Source: Pelagerythrobacter sp041912895
Lineage (GTDB): Bacteria > Pseudomonadota > Alphaproteobacteria > Sphingomonadales > Sphingomonadaceae
Length of the DNA: 64,000 nucleotides
Direction of reading: 5' to 3'
NCBI RefSeq assembly: GCF_041912895.1
Contig: NZ_JAYSGI010000002.1
Span: 372,001 to 436,000, forward strand
Below, piece by piece: positions 52,296-62,508 of the stretch (the first letter of the stretch is position 1; every line of letters starts with the position of its first letter). The position numbers and the translations under genes are program-made. The notes below the pieces were generated by a model. The model saw only the letters and a program-made list of their open reading frames with translations. It was not told the origin of the DNA and ran no database searches.

Positions 52296-53597
52296 ATGAC
52301 GACGACTTTCAACAAGGGCCGGTTGTTCTGGCTCGGCGTGCTTGCCCTGTTCACCGCCGCGTCGGGCCTCGCGATACGCGGCGCGATCGCCGGCGGGCTC
52401 AAGGCCGAATGGATCGATCCGATCGCACCGCTGCAGGCGGGCGAACTGATCGCCGCGGCGCTCGGCGCGGCGTTCCTGAGCTTTGCGATCACCCTATTCG
52501 TCGCCAGCGCGCTGCTCGACCAGATCGGGATGAAGCGCTGCCTCGTCGGCGCGGGGCTGTGCTTCGCCGCGGGGCCGCTGCTGATCGTCACCGCGGGCAG
52601 CGTGGCCGAGGGCATGGGCATCTACACGATCGTCTGGGCCGGCATGCTGCTGAGCGGGATCGGCTGGGGCCTGACCGAAGCCGCGATCAACCCGCTGACC
52701 GCGCAGCTCTATCCTGAAGACACCACCCACCGGCTCAACGTGCTCCACGCCTGGTTCCCCGGCGGCATCATCGTCGGCGGCCTGGCGGGCTTCTTCCTCT
52801 CCGAAACGCTGCCGTGGCAGGGCATCATGGCGCTGGTGATGATCCCCGCCGTGGCGACCGTGCTGCTCGGCGCGACCACCGCCTTCCCCCCGCCGCTGCG
52901 CAAGGAGAGCGGGGTGACCTTCGGCGAGATGATCGCCGAGGTGTTCCGTCGCCCGAGCTTCTTCATCTGGTTCGGTGCGATGTTCCTGACCGCGGCGTCC
53001 GAACTCGCGCCGGGCCAGTGGATCGACGTGGCGCTGTCGAACCGCGTCGGGATGCGCGGCATCCTGCTGCTGGTCTACGTCAACGCGCTGATGTTCGTGT
53101 TCCGCCATTTCGCGGGGCGGCTGGCGAACTGGATTTCCAATCCCGCGCTGCTGTGGATCTCCAGCCTGCTCGCCGCGATCGGGCTGTTCATGCTCGGCCA
53201 GGCGCAGTCGCCCGTCGCCGCGATCCTCGCTTCGACCGTCTGGGGCCTCGGCGTCTGTGTGATGTGGCCGACGATGCTCGCTTCGGTCGGCGAGCGCTAT
53301 CCGCGCGGCGGCGCCTGGGCGATGGGTCTGGTCGGATCGGCGGGCGCGCTCGCCAGCTTCTTCGTCCTGCCCCAGCTCGGCGCGATGTACGACCAGGCCA
53401 AGATCGACTTCGCGGGCGGTCCCGAGGCGTTCGCCGCGCTGACCGGCGACGCGCGGCTCGCAGTCGAGGATCTCGCGGCCTCGCTCTCGTTCGAGCGGCT
53501 GGCGATCCTCCCGGTGATCCTGCTGGTCGTGTTCGGTCTCGTCTGGCTGCGCGAACGGGGGAAGACCCGCGCGCAACTCGCGGGCAGGGCGGGATGA
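52296..53597 (+). CDS. MFS transporter
   Basis: 433 residues and about 12 hydrophobic segments; FucP/NNP-like sugar MFS features such as GIGWGLTEAAINPLTAQLYP and NVLHAWFPGGIIVGG. Probably imports the (keto) sugar product. Start ATG 52296 (GTG 52293 possible). Its stop overlaps the next gene by 4 bp. Confidence 0.88.
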   Translation: MTTTFNKGRLFWLGVLALFTAASGLAIRGAIAGGLKAEWIDPIAPLQAGELIAAALGAAFLSFAITLFVASALLDQIGMKRCLVGAGLCFAAGPLLIVTAGSVAEGMGIYTIVWAGMLLSGIGWGLTEAAINPLTAQLYPEDTTHRLNVLHAWFPGGIIVGGLAGFFLSETLPWQGIMALVMIPAVATVLLGATTAFPPPLRKESGVTFGEMIAEVFRRPSFFIWFGAMFLTAASELAPGQWIDVALSNRVGMRGILLLVYVNALMFVFRHFAGRLANWISNPALLWISSLLAAIGLFMLGQAQSPVAAILASTVWGLGVCVMWPTMLASVGERYPRGGAWAMGLVGSAGALASFFVLPQLGAMYDQAKIDFAGGPEAFAALTGDARLAVEDLAASLSFERLAILPVILLVVFGLVWLRERGKTRAQLAGRAG

Positions 53598-54508
53598 ACC
53601 TTTCGCGCCGCTCCCTGCTGGCAAGCGGCGCGGCCGCCGCGGCGGCCGCTGCTGCGCCCGTGGCGGCGCGCGCGGCGGGTGGCAACGCGGCGCGGTTCTC
53701 GCTCGGCTATGCGCCGCACGAAGGCTCCTTCGCGAGCCGCGGCGACCGGCTCGAGCAGATCGCCTACGCTGCCGACCAGGGCTTCATTGCGTGGGAAGAC
53801 AACGAGGCGGCGGGGCGCAGCATCGCCGAGCAGACCGCGATGGCGCGCGCGCTCCGGCAGCGCGGGATGACGATGGGCGTGTTCGTCGCCAGCATGCCGC
53901 GCTGGGGCGATTTCCGCCCGCAGCTCGGCGGCGACGACGACGCGGATCGCGCGGCGTTCCTTGCCGATATCCGCGCCTCGATCGAGGTCGCGAAGCGGCT
54001 GAACGCGAAATGGATGACGGTCGTCCCCGGTTTCCTCGACCGCCGGCTGCCGCTCGAAATCCAGACCGGCCGGATCGTCGACACGATGCGCCGCGCGGCG
54101 GAGATCGTCGAGCCGCACGGCCTCGTCATGGTCATGGAGCCGCTCAACACGCTGGTGAACCACCCCGGGGTGTTCCTGCGGACCGTGCCGCAGGGTTTCG
54201 CCGTGGCGAAGGGCGTCGACAGCCCGGCGGTGAAGGTGCTGGCCGATCTCTACCACGAGCAGATCCAGGCCGGGAACCTGATCGCCACGATGGACACGTG
54301 CTGGGACGAGATCGCCTATCTCCAGTTCGGCGACAATCCAGGGCGCGACGAACCCGGCACGGGCGAGATCAACTATCGCAACGTCGTCCGCTGGCTGCGG
54401 GCGCGGAACTTCGCCGGGGTGATCGGCATGGAACACGGCAATTCGGTGGACGGTCGCACGGGCGAGGAGCGGCTGGTCGCCGCCTATCGCGCGATCGACG
54501 CGGCATGA
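53594..54508 (+). CDS. Tat-exported TIM-barrel (hydroxypyruvate isomerase-like) protein
   Basis: 304 residues. Twin-arginine-type signal NLSRRSLLASGAAAAAAAAAPVAARA, then a barrel with PHGLVMVMEPLNTLVNHPG, ATMDTCWDEIAYL, and VIGMEHGNSVDG. In the sugar isomerase/epimerase superfamily. Predicted periplasmic, so it would act on the oxidised glycoside before uptake. Confidence 0.88.
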   Translation: MNLSRRSLLASGAAAAAAAAAPVAARAAGGNAARFSLGYAPHEGSFASRGDRLEQIAYAADQGFIAWEDNEAAGRSIAEQTAMARALRQRGMTMGVFVASMPRWGDFRPQLGGDDDADRAAFLADIRASIEVAKRLNAKWMTVVPGFLDRRLPLEIQTGRIVDTMRRAAEIVEPHGLVMVMEPLNTLVNHPGVFLRTVPQGFAVAKGVDSPAVKVLADLYHEQIQAGNLIATMDTCWDEIAYLQFGDNPGRDEPGTGEINYRNVVRWLRARNFAGVIGMEHGNSVDGRTGEERLVAAYRAIDAA

Positions 54509-54519
54509 GGAGACAACAC

Positions 54520-55347
54520 GTGAAAGCAATCGGAACGACCGCCGCGATCGCCCTCGCGGCCCTGTCGGGGAGCGGCGCGATGGCGCAGGACAAGCCCGGA
54601 TTTCGCGATACCCCGACTCTGCCCGGCAGCCAGTGGAAGGTCCACGACGCCGATCGGCCGCATCCCGAAGCCGTCACCCCCGGCGCGACACCGGGCGCGC
54701 CGCCGTCCGACGCGGTGGTGCTGTTCGACGGCAGCTCGATGGACGCCTGGACCCCGACCGGCCAGCCGTGGACGCTGGCAGGCGGAGCCATGACGGTTCC
54801 GGCGCGCGCGGAAGGCGAGGACGCGAGCACGCTGGTAAGCAAGGAGAGCTTCGGCGACGTCCAGCTCCACCTCGAATTCCGCTCGCCCAACCCGCCCGAG
54901 AAAAGCTCGCAGGATCGCGGCAACAGCGGCGTGTGGTTCATGGAACGCTACGAGGTCCAGATCCTCGACGGCCACGACAACCCGACCTATGCCGACGGCA
55001 CGGCCGGGGCGATCTACGGCTCGACTCCGCCGCTGGTGAACGCCTCGCGCGCGCCGGGCGAATGGCAGAGCTACGATATCGTATTCGAGCGCCCACACTT
55101 CGCGGCTGACGGATCGGTCGAACGGCCCGCCTACGTCACCGTGCTGCTCAACGGCGTGCTGGTGCAGAACCGCCAGCCCTATACCGGCGCGACCGTCTGG
55201 CGGCAGCTCGCGCAATACGAACCGCACGAAGATGCCGCACCGATCCAGCTGCAGGATCACGATTCGCCGGTCTCGTTCCGCAACATCTGGGTGCGCCGCC
55301 TGCCGGAAGCGGCACGCAGCCACGACGCGCGGGGAGACGCCCGGTGA
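54520..55347 (+). CDS. DUF1080 (3-keto-glycoside hydrolase-like) secreted protein
   Basis: 275 residues: signal peptide ending GAMAQD, then a concanavalin-like beta-sandwich with VVLFDGSSMDAWTPT, GNSGVWFMERYEVQILDG and GAIYGSTPPLVN, the DUF1080 pattern. Members cleave 3-keto-disaccharides by elimination/hydration. GAGGAGA before GTG 54520 sets the start. Its position with GMC and isomerase genes strongly supports that reaction. Confidence 0.9.
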   Translation: MKAIGTTAAIALAALSGSGAMAQDKPGFRDTPTLPGSQWKVHDADRPHPEAVTPGATPGAPPSDAVVLFDGSSMDAWTPTGQPWTLAGGAMTVPARAEGEDASTLVSKESFGDVQLHLEFRSPNPPEKSSQDRGNSGVWFMERYEVQILDGHDNPTYADGTAGAIYGSTPPLVNASRAPGEWQSYDIVFERPHFAADGSVERPAYVTVLLNGVLVQNRQPYTGATVWRQLAQYEPHEDAAPIQLQDHDSPVSFRNIWVRRLPEAARSHDARGDAR

Positions 55348-55901
55348 TCGACCGTAGAGACGCCCTGGGTGGCATCGTGGCCATGTTCGGTGCCGCGCTG
55401 TTCGCGCCGATCGCGCGCGCCGCGTCGGTCAAGATTCCGGCGATCGACACCGGGCCGCCGAGCGCCGCGGTGTTCACCGATGCCCAGCGGGCGCTGGTCT
55501 CCGCGCTCAGCGAGCGGGTGATCCCGACCACCGACACCCCCGGCGCGATCGCGGCGGAAGTCCCGCAGTTCATCGAAAAACTGCTCGCCGACTGGGCCAT
55601 GCCAGAAGACAAGGCGCCGATCCTCGCCGGGCTCGACGCGATCGAGGCGCGCAGCCGCAGGGACTACGGAGTCACCGCCGCCGAGGTCACGCCCGAACGG
55701 CAGGACGCGCTGCTGACGCTGGCGATGGACGATGCACTGCCCGGCGGGGCGGACTTCTTCGACAGGTTCCGCCAGCTCGTCATCACCGGCTACTACACGT
55801 CGGAGATCGGCATCATGCAGGAGCGTGAATACCTGCCCGTCCCCGGCCATTACGACGGCCATTATCCCTATACCGCAGACCAGAAGGTGTTCTCGTCATG
55901 A
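55344..55901 (+). CDS. gluconate 2-dehydrogenase subunit 3-like protein
   Basis: 185 residues. Tat-type signal MIDRRDALGGIVAMFGAALFAPIA, then FTDAQRALVSALSERVIPTTDTPGA and a C-terminal GHYDGHYPY. This small subunit family exports and matures FAD-containing GMC dehydrogenases, lending them its Tat signal. It is coupled to both neighbours (GTGA and ATGA overlaps). Confidence 0.92.
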   Translation: MIDRRDALGGIVAMFGAALFAPIARAASVKIPAIDTGPPSAAVFTDAQRALVSALSERVIPTTDTPGAIAAEVPQFIEKLLADWAMPEDKAPILAGLDAIEARSRRDYGVTAAEVTPERQDALLTLAMDDALPGGADFFDRFRQLVITGYYTSEIGIMQEREYLPVPGHYDGHYPYTADQKVFSS

Positions 55902-56740
55902 TGCTCGACCGACGGACCATGCTCGCCGGGACCGCGGCGTTGGCGGCGGCGCTCGCCGCCGGGCCGCTCGCCGCCACGGTTGCGGGCACCGGGCGCAAGA
56001 TCGGCATCCAGCTCTACACGCTGCGCGAGCTGTTCGCGCCCGACCCCCACGGCACGCTCGAGCAGGTCGCGGCGATCGGCTACCGCGAGGTCGAATACGG
56101 CGGGGGCGGTTACGATGCGATGGACCATGCCGCGCTGCGCAAGACGATGGACCGGCTCGGCCTGACCGCGCCCTCGATCCATGCGGGTTACGAAGCGCTC
56201 ACGGACGAGTTCGACGCCACGGTGGCGATGGCGCGCACGCTCGGCGCCGATACGATCGTAGTGCCGTGGATGGCGGAGGAATACCGCGAACCCGCCGCCT
56301 GGCGCGCGGCGGTGGCCGATTTCAACCGGCTGGCCGAGAAGCTGAAGAACGCCGGGCTCGGCTTCGCCTATCACAACCACGACTTCGAATTCACCGTGAA
56401 GGACGGCGAGCAAAGCCTGTTCGACATGCTGATCGCCGAGCGCGATCCGGCGTTGGTGGGGATCGAGCTCGACCTGTTCTGGGCGGTCAAGGCGGGGGAG
56501 GATCCCAAGGCGCTGATCCGCCGCCTGCCGGGGCAGATCTACGCCTATCACGTCAAGGACATGACTGCCGATGGCGACATGACCAGCGTGGGCGAAGGCA
56601 CGATCGACTTCGCCGACATCTTCACCCTCAACGACACCGCCGAGGTGCGGCATCTCTACGTCGAGAACGATCAGTCGCCGCCGCCCTACCTGCCCGACAT
56701 CACCACCAGCTTCGCGGCCCTCAGCCGCCTGAGCGCCTGA
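55898..56740 (+). CDS. Tat-exported TIM-barrel sugar isomerase/epimerase
   Basis: 280 residues: signal MMLDRRTMLAGTAALAAALAAGPLAA, then IGIQLYTLRELFAPDPHGTLEQVAAIGYREVE, FAYHNHDFEF, GIELDLFWAVKAG and YAYHVKDM, which are metal-site blocks of the family. Predicted periplasmic. Third TIM-barrel protein of the locus. Confidence 0.9.
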   Translation: MMLDRRTMLAGTAALAAALAAGPLAATVAGTGRKIGIQLYTLRELFAPDPHGTLEQVAAIGYREVEYGGGGYDAMDHAALRKTMDRLGLTAPSIHAGYEALTDEFDATVAMARTLGADTIVVPWMAEEYREPAAWRAAVADFNRLAEKLKNAGLGFAYHNHDFEFTVKDGEQSLFDMLIAERDPALVGIELDLFWAVKAGEDPKALIRRLPGQIYAYHVKDMTADGDMTSVGEGTIDFADIFTLNDTAEVRHLYVENDQSPPPYLPDITTSFAALSRLSA

Positions 56741-56763
56741 ACCGACAACGAGGAAGCGAAACC

Positions 56764-58446
56764 ATGGCAGCGACGGACCAATTCGACGCGATCGTCATCG
56801 GCTCGGGCGTCAGCGGCGGCTGGGCGGCGAAGGAACTGACCGAGAAGGGGCTGCGCGTGCTGATGCTCGATCGCGGCACGATGGTCGAGCATGGCGCCGA
56901 TTATACCTACGACGGTGCGCCGCCGCACGAAATCCCCGCGCGCGACCGGATGCCCAAACCGCTGGTCGAAAGCGACTACTTCATCGCCACCCACGGCTAC
57001 GTCTCGCCGAGCAGCCAGAAGTATTACAACAACGACCGGCTGAACCCCTACGCCTACGACGAAGGCGAGAAGTTCTACTGGATCCGCCCCGGCGCGGTCG
57101 GCGGCAAGTCGCTGATCTGGGGGCGCTGGTCGTTCCGCTGGAGCCCCGAGGACTTCGCGGCGAACGCGCGCGAGAACGTCGGCGGGGCGTGGCCGATCGG
57201 CTACGACGACATCGCACCGTGGTACAGCTACGTCGAGAACTACATCGGCGTGTCGGGCGGGCGCGAGAACCTGCCGCAACTGCCCGACAGCGAATTCATG
57301 CCGCCGATCCCGATGAACGTGGCCGAGGAATGGCTGAAGGAACGGCTCGAGGCGACTTCGCCGGGCCGCAAGCTGATCAACAGCCGCATGTCGAACATCA
57401 CCGAGGACAAGCCCGAGCAGGGCCGTTCGAAGTGCCAGTTCCGCTCGCAATGCGGGCGTGGCTGCTCGTTCGGGTCGTATTTCTCGACCCAGTCGGTCAC
57501 GTTGCCCGCGGCGCGTGCGACCGGGCGGCTGACGCTGCGCTCCGACGCGGTGGTGAGCAATCTCGAATACGATCCGCAGACCAAGCGGGTGACCGGCGTG
57601 CGCATTATCGACACGCAGACCAACCAGGCCGAAGTGATACCCGCGCGGCTGGTGTTCCTCTGCGCTTCGGCGATGGCTTCGACGCAGATCCTGATGAACT
57701 CGCGCATCGCGGGCACGGGTAGGAGCCATTTCGACGCCAGCGGTACGCTCGGCCGCTACGTCATGGACCATATCTTCCGCGTCAGCATCTCGGGCGATAT
57801 CGCGGGGATGACCGACTACATCGAATACGGCCGCCGCCCCGGCGGGGTCTATATCCCGCGCTTCCGAAACGTCGGGGGCGAGGAAGGCATCGGCTTCAAG
57901 CGCGGCTACGGCTATCAGGGCAGCGCCTATCGGTCCCCCGCCAGCCCCGAGGGCTTCGGCGCCGCGATGAAGCACGGCATGCGCAAGTACGCGCCGTGGC
58001 GGTTCGGCATGATGGCGTTCGGCGAATGCCTGCCCTACGAGGACAATCGCGTTTCGCTGAGCGAGACCGAAGTCGACCGCTTCGGCATTCCGCTGCTGCG
58101 GTTCGACGTCACCTTCCGCGACAACGAGATCCGCATGATGGACGATGCGCGCAGCGAAGGCGAGGCGATGCTGCGCCGCGCGGGGCTGTCGAACGTGAGC
58201 AGTTCCCGCGGCGAACACGTGCCGGGCGATGCGATCCACGAGATGGGCGGCGCGCGCATGGGCGCCGACCCGCGCCAGTCGGTGCTCAACAAGTGGAGCC
58301 AGGCGCACGACGCGGCCAACCTGTTCGTCACCGACGGTTCGCAGATGGCCTCGGTCTCGTGCGTCAACCCGTCGATCACCTTCATGGCGCTGACCGCGCG
58401 CGCGACCGATCATGCCGTCAAACAGCTCGAAGCCGGCGTGATCTAG
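56764..58446 (+). CDS. GMC-family FAD dehydrogenase (glycoside 3-dehydrogenase-like)
   Basis: 560 residues. FAD motif AIVIGSGVSGGWAAKEL at 10-26, a Cys-rich segment CQFRSQCGRGCSFGS (about 222-236) that may hold an iron-sulfur centre as in bacterial FAD-glucose dehydrogenases, and the catalytic end MGGARMGADPR with SVSCVNPSITFMALTARA. No own signal, so it likely rides the subunit-3 Tat signal. Oxidises a sugar C3 hydroxyl and passes electrons to the cytochrome c. Confidence 0.92.
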   Translation: MAATDQFDAIVIGSGVSGGWAAKELTEKGLRVLMLDRGTMVEHGADYTYDGAPPHEIPARDRMPKPLVESDYFIATHGYVSPSSQKYYNNDRLNPYAYDEGEKFYWIRPGAVGGKSLIWGRWSFRWSPEDFAANARENVGGAWPIGYDDIAPWYSYVENYIGVSGGRENLPQLPDSEFMPPIPMNVAEEWLKERLEATSPGRKLINSRMSNITEDKPEQGRSKCQFRSQCGRGCSFGSYFSTQSVTLPAARATGRLTLRSDAVVSNLEYDPQTKRVTGVRIIDTQTNQAEVIPARLVFLCASAMASTQILMNSRIAGTGRSHFDASGTLGRYVMDHIFRVSISGDIAGMTDYIEYGRRPGGVYIPRFRNVGGEEGIGFKRGYGYQGSAYRSPASPEGFGAAMKHGMRKYAPWRFGMMAFGECLPYEDNRVSLSETEVDRFGIPLLRFDVTFRDNEIRMMDDARSEGEAMLRRAGLSNVSSSRGEHVPGDAIHEMGGARMGADPRQSVLNKWSQAHDAANLFVTDGSQMASVSCVNPSITFMALTARATDHAVKQLEAGVI

Positions 58447-58458
58447 GGCGCGCGCCTG

Positions 58459-59700
58459 ATGGATATGCGTGTCATTCGCCGCCTTGTCTGGTCGATCCCG
58501 CTGATCGCGGCGGGGGCGTGCCATGCGCAGCCGGCAGAAGAGCGCCCGCCGACCGCGTTGCGCGATATGACCGCGACCCATCTGCCGCAGGCGGCGGAAC
58601 TGCACGCGCTCGATATCGCGCTCGCCGATTTCGACGGCGACGGCGATCTCGATGCCGCGCTGGCGGTGGAGGGCGACGTCAACCGGCTCTACGTCAACGA
58701 TGGCGAGGGACGCTTCGCGTGGCGCGAAGGGGCGTTCGGGAAAGTCCCCCACGACACCGAGCACGTGCGCGCGGCCGACTTCGACGGCGACGGACACGTG
58801 GATGTGGTGTTCGTCGCGGAGGATGACCGGACGCACCAGCTTTTCCTCGGCCGCGGCGACGGTAGCTTCACCGACGCCAGCGACCGCCTCCCGGCGATGA
58901 GCGAAGGCAACGGCCTGGCGGTGGGCGACGTGAACGGCGACGGCTTGCCCGATATCGTCGTCGGCAATTCGGGCGACGGCGAAGACGGACGGAACTTCCT
59001 CTGGCTCAACCGCGCCGACAGCCCGGGCCGGTTCGCCGATGCCACCGCGACCCACCTTCCCGCGATCGGCAACAGGGCTCAGGACGTGGCGCTCGCCGAT
59101 CTCGACGGCGACGGCGATCTCGACATGGTCGTGGCGACCGAAGCGCCGCCGACGCGGCTGCTGATCAACGACGGCGAAGGCAGGTTCGCCGAAGCCTCTG
59201 ACCGGCTCGATCAGGTCACGCCGCTGGAAACGCGCGAGGCGCACGTCTTCGACGCCAACGGCGACGCACGGCCCGACATCCTGCTGCTCAACCTGACCAG
59301 CAATGCCGGGGAGTGGGACAAGGACCCCCAGGCACGGCTGCTGGTGCAGGACGAGACCGGCCGGTTCATCGACGAGACGCAGGGCCGCCTTCCCGCCAAC
59401 CGCTTCTCGAGCTGGGGCGGCGCGGTGATGGATTTCACCGGCGACGGCCATCCCGATCTGATCGTCGGCGCCATCGCGGTCCCCGGGTTCGAGCCCCTGC
59501 AGGTTCGCGCCTATGCCAACGATGGCGCAGGTCGTTTCAGCGACGTTACCGCCACCACCGTTCCCCGAAGCACGATCGGCCGGAGCTGGAGCATGGCGAC
59601 GGCGGACGTGAACGGTGACGGGGTGGACGATCTGTTCGTCGGCGGCTGGGGCACGCAGGCGCGCCTGCTGTTCGGAAGCGCGCCTGCGAACGGCGAATAG
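58459..59700 (+). CDS. FG-GAP/VCBS repeat exported protein
   Basis: 413 residues. Signal peptide ending ACHAQ, then seven calcium-loop repeats of the DxDGDGxxD type (for example DFDGDGDLDAAL, DVNGDGLPDIVVG, DFTGDGHPDLIVG), an integrin-like beta-propeller. Likely a surface or periplasmic binding protein for the polysaccharide; no enzymatic motif. 12 bp after the GMC gene. Confidence 0.88.
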   Translation: MDMRVIRRLVWSIPLIAAGACHAQPAEERPPTALRDMTATHLPQAAELHALDIALADFDGDGDLDAALAVEGDVNRLYVNDGEGRFAWREGAFGKVPHDTEHVRAADFDGDGHVDVVFVAEDDRTHQLFLGRGDGSFTDASDRLPAMSEGNGLAVGDVNGDGLPDIVVGNSGDGEDGRNFLWLNRADSPGRFADATATHLPAIGNRAQDVALADLDGDGDLDMVVATEAPPTRLLINDGEGRFAEASDRLDQVTPLETREAHVFDANGDARPDILLLNLTSNAGEWDKDPQARLLVQDETGRFIDETQGRLPANRFSSWGGAVMDFTGDGHPDLIVGAIAVPGFEPLQVRAYANDGAGRFSDVTATTVPRSTIGRSWSMATADVNGDGVDDLFVGGWGTQARLLFGSAPANGE

Positions 59701-59836
59701 CACCGCGCCGTCATTGACAGGCGGGCGGGTCCCGGCCTACCCAAAATGGAATAATTAAAGCGTTTGTGTCTATGAATTGCTGTTCGTTCGGCGTCCTGCG
59801 GTCGTCTCGCATTCGGACGGTGCGGAGAATCGACGG

Positions 59837-61075
59837 ATGACCACCCGGCAGCCAGATCGCGCGCGGCGAAACGTGGTGAAGAACGGCGCGGAGGCGCGCG
59901 GCGCGCGGCTGACGCTCAGCCTGTCGGGCACCAATCTCGAGCGCGCCGGCGACTACAACCAGCGGATCGTGCTCCAGGCGATCAGGCTCGCCGGGGAGAC
60001 GACGCGGAGCGAACTGGCGCGGGTGACGGGGCTGACGCCCCCGACGATCGTCAACATCACCAAGCGTCTGATCGACATGGATCTGGTCAGGCCCGCCGGG
60101 CGGCTGCACGGCAAGCGGGGCCAGCCGGCGATGCGGATCGTCATCAACCCCGACGGCGCGTTTTCGATCGGCCTCAACATCGACCGCGATCACATTACGC
60201 TGGTGACGATCGACCTCGCCGGCACGGTGCGCAGCCGCAACACGTGGGAAGTCGCTTTCGCATTGCCGGAAACGGTGGCCGAACACGTGCGCGAGACTTT
60301 GCCCGCGCTTCTCGACCAGGGCGGCGTGGATCGCGACCGCATCCTTGGCGTGGGCGTGGCGCTGCCCGACGATCTCGGGCGGATCTGCCTGCCGCATCGG
60401 CCTCGCGAATACGATGCCTGGGATGGCATAGACGTCGGCGAACTGCTGGGCGAAGCGCTGCCCTGGCCGCTTCATGCGGACAACGACGCGGCGTCGGCGG
60501 CGCTCGGCGAGGTCCATCTCGGCAACGACATCGCGAGCTCGAGCTTCTTCTACCTCATGATCAGCGCGGGGCTCGGCGGCGGGCTGGTCATCGACCGCAG
60601 CTACGTGCGCGGCGCGGATGCGCGCTCGGGCGAAATCTGGGCCATGCCCGATCCGGCGCGCGATGGCGCGAACGTGCAGGATACCGTTTCGCTATCGGCG
60701 CTTTACGCCAGGCTGGAAGCGGCGGGGCACGAGGTCGATCGGCCGTCGGCGCTTCTCGAAAGCGCGGCGGGTCGCGAAGCCATCGTGCTCGCGTGGCTCG
60801 ACGATGCGGCGGACGTGCTGGTCGAGCCGCTGATCGCAGTGAATTGCCTGATAAATCCGGCGGCGATCCTGATCGGTGGCCGGTTGCCGGGCAGTCTGAT
60901 CGATGCGCTGGTGGAACGGCTCAATGCGCGGCTGTCGGGCCGTAACCTCCCGACCGTCGCCCCGGTACGCAAGGCCGAAGCGGCGGACGACGCCTCGGCC
61001 ATCGGCGCGGCGATCATCCCTTTCCTCGACCATGTCCTGCCCTCTGAATCGATACTGATGCAGGCGGGCCGCTAG
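59837..61075 (+). CDS. ROK-family transcriptional regulator
   Basis: 412 residues: basic N-terminus, winged HTH (NQRIVLQAIRLAGETTRSELARVTGLTPPTIVNITKRL, about 40-80), then a ROK sugar-kinase-like domain. The usual ExGH zinc-loop is not obvious, and ATP-site residues appear diverged, as in regulators. Presumed sensor of the sugar and controller of the flanking operons. Convergent with the sugar-porter MFS. Confidence 0.9.
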   Translation: MTTRQPDRARRNVVKNGAEARGARLTLSLSGTNLERAGDYNQRIVLQAIRLAGETTRSELARVTGLTPPTIVNITKRLIDMDLVRPAGRLHGKRGQPAMRIVINPDGAFSIGLNIDRDHITLVTIDLAGTVRSRNTWEVAFALPETVAEHVRETLPALLDQGGVDRDRILGVGVALPDDLGRICLPHRPREYDAWDGIDVGELLGEALPWPLHADNDAASAALGEVHLGNDIASSSFFYLMISAGLGGGLVIDRSYVRGADARSGEIWAMPDPARDGANVQDTVSLSALYARLEAAGHEVDRPSALLESAAGREAIVLAWLDDAADVLVEPLIAVNCLINPAAILIGGRLPGSLIDALVERLNARLSGRNLPTVAPVRKAEAADDASAIGAAIIPFLDHVLPSESILMQAGR

Positions 61076-61085
61076 CGGGCGACGT

Positions 61086-62435
61086 TCAGCCGTCGATCCG
61101 CCGGTGCATTTCGTCGAGATCGACCCCTCGCGTTTCGGGGAAGATCACCGCCACGACGATGAGCTGCACGACCATGGCGACGGCGAAGATCGCGAACGGA
61201 ACCCCGGGCGACACGGCGACGAGCATCGGGAAGACGCCGGCGATCACCGCGTTCATCAGCCAGTGCGTTCCCGCGCCCAGTGCGCTGCCCCTCGCGCGCA
61301 CCGGCGTCGGGAAAATCTCCGAGATATAGACCCAGATGACCGCGCCTTGGCTGATCGCGAAGAACGCGATGAAACCCGCCAGCGCGGGCAGCATGACCCC
61401 GACAGGGGCGGCGCCGAACATCACCGCCGCGGCGGCCGCGAGGCAAAGCGCCGTCCCCGCCGCGCCGATCAGCAGCAGCGTTTTGCGCCCGACCCGGTCG
61501 ATCAGCGCCATGCCGACGAGCGTGAAGATGAGGTTGGCGATGCCGATCAGGATCGCCTGCCTATCGGGCGAGACCGATCCGGCGCGCGACACGATGTCGT
61601 TGAGGTAGTAGAGGACCGCGTTGATCCCGGCGAGCTGGTTGAACACCGCGACGAGGATGGCGAGCACGATCGGGCGGCGATGGCGGTGCCATGACAGGCG
61701 CTCGCCCGGGGCGTCGTCCACCATCGCCCGTTCGAGCCGCGCGAGGTCCGACGACGGCGCGCCCATGCGGGCCAGGGCGTCGCCCGCCTCGGCATGGCGC
61801 CCCTTCGAAACCAGCCAGCGCGGACTGTTGGGTATCGTGAACAGCAGCATCGTGAACACTGCCGCGGGAATGGCGCTGACGCCCAGCTTCCACCGCCATT
61901 CGGCGTCGCCGCTCGTCAGGCCGGCGATGGTTGCGTTGCTGAGATAGGCGATCAGGATACCGAGCACGATCATCAGCTGGAACAGCCCGACCAGCATTCC
62001 GCGCCGCCGCGGCGATGCTATCTCGGCGATATAGACCGGTGCGAGAACCGACGAGCCGCCGATCGCGAGCCCGCACAGGAAGCGGAAGAACAGGAACATC
62101 GGCCAGTTCGTGGCGAACGCGCAGCCGAGGCCGGCGATCAGATAGAAAGCGGCGAGCACGCGCAGGCTGTTGCGGCTGCCGATCGCGTCGCCCGGCTTCC
62201 CCGCGAAGATCGCCCCCGCGAGCGTGCCCCAGAGCGCAGCCGAGACGGTGAGTCCCAGAGTTTCGGGCGTAAGCGCGAACAGCGTGGTGAGATCCGCCGT
62301 GACCCCGGCGATCACCGCCGTGTCGAAACCGAACAGCAGGCCGGCCAGCGCCGCCGTGCCGATCGTCGCCACGAGAGGGCCGGTCGCCATCCCGTATTCC
62401 GGCTCGCCGCCGCCCGCCACGACATCGTTCGCCAT
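61086..62435 (-). CDS. sugar-porter family MFS transporter
   Basis: 449 residues, 12 transmembrane segments. Signature blocks: LLFGFDTAVIAG, RFLCGLAIGGSSVLAPVYIAEIASPRRRG, IPNSPRWLVSKGR, INAVLYYLNDI and DRVGRKTLLLIG. Proton-sugar symporter of the XylE/GLUT type. GGGAGG precedes ATG 62435. Diverges from the mannose-6-phosphate isomerase gene. Confidence 0.93.
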   Translation of the reverse strand: MANDVVAGGGEPEYGMATGPLVATIGTAALAGLLFGFDTAVIAGVTADLTTLFALTPETLGLTVSAALWGTLAGAIFAGKPGDAIGSRNSLRVLAAFYLIAGLGCAFATNWPMFLFFRFLCGLAIGGSSVLAPVYIAEIASPRRRGMLVGLFQLMIVLGILIAYLSNATIAGLTSGDAEWRWKLGVSAIPAAVFTMLLFTIPNSPRWLVSKGRHAEAGDALARMGAPSSDLARLERAMVDDAPGERLSWHRHRRPIVLAILVAVFNQLAGINAVLYYLNDIVSRAGSVSPDRQAILIGIANLIFTLVGMALIDRVGRKTLLLIGAAGTALCLAAAAAVMFGAAPVGVMLPALAGFIAFFAISQGAVIWVYISEIFPTPVRARGSALGAGTHWLMNAVIAGVFPMLVAVSPGVPFAIFAVAMVVQLIVVAVIFPETRGVDLDEMHRRIDG

Positions 62436-62508
62436 GCATCCCTCCCTCGCGTATTTCGCCGGCTTTGCGCCGCTCGATCGCAGCATGTCACAAAAGTCGC
62501 GCCGAAAA

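Noticed and set aside
56686..59703. A 1005-codon open frame on the minus strand
   Set aside because: It lies antisense to the GMC and FG-GAP genes, is Arg/Ala/His-rich and has no domain; it is a GC-rich shadow frame.
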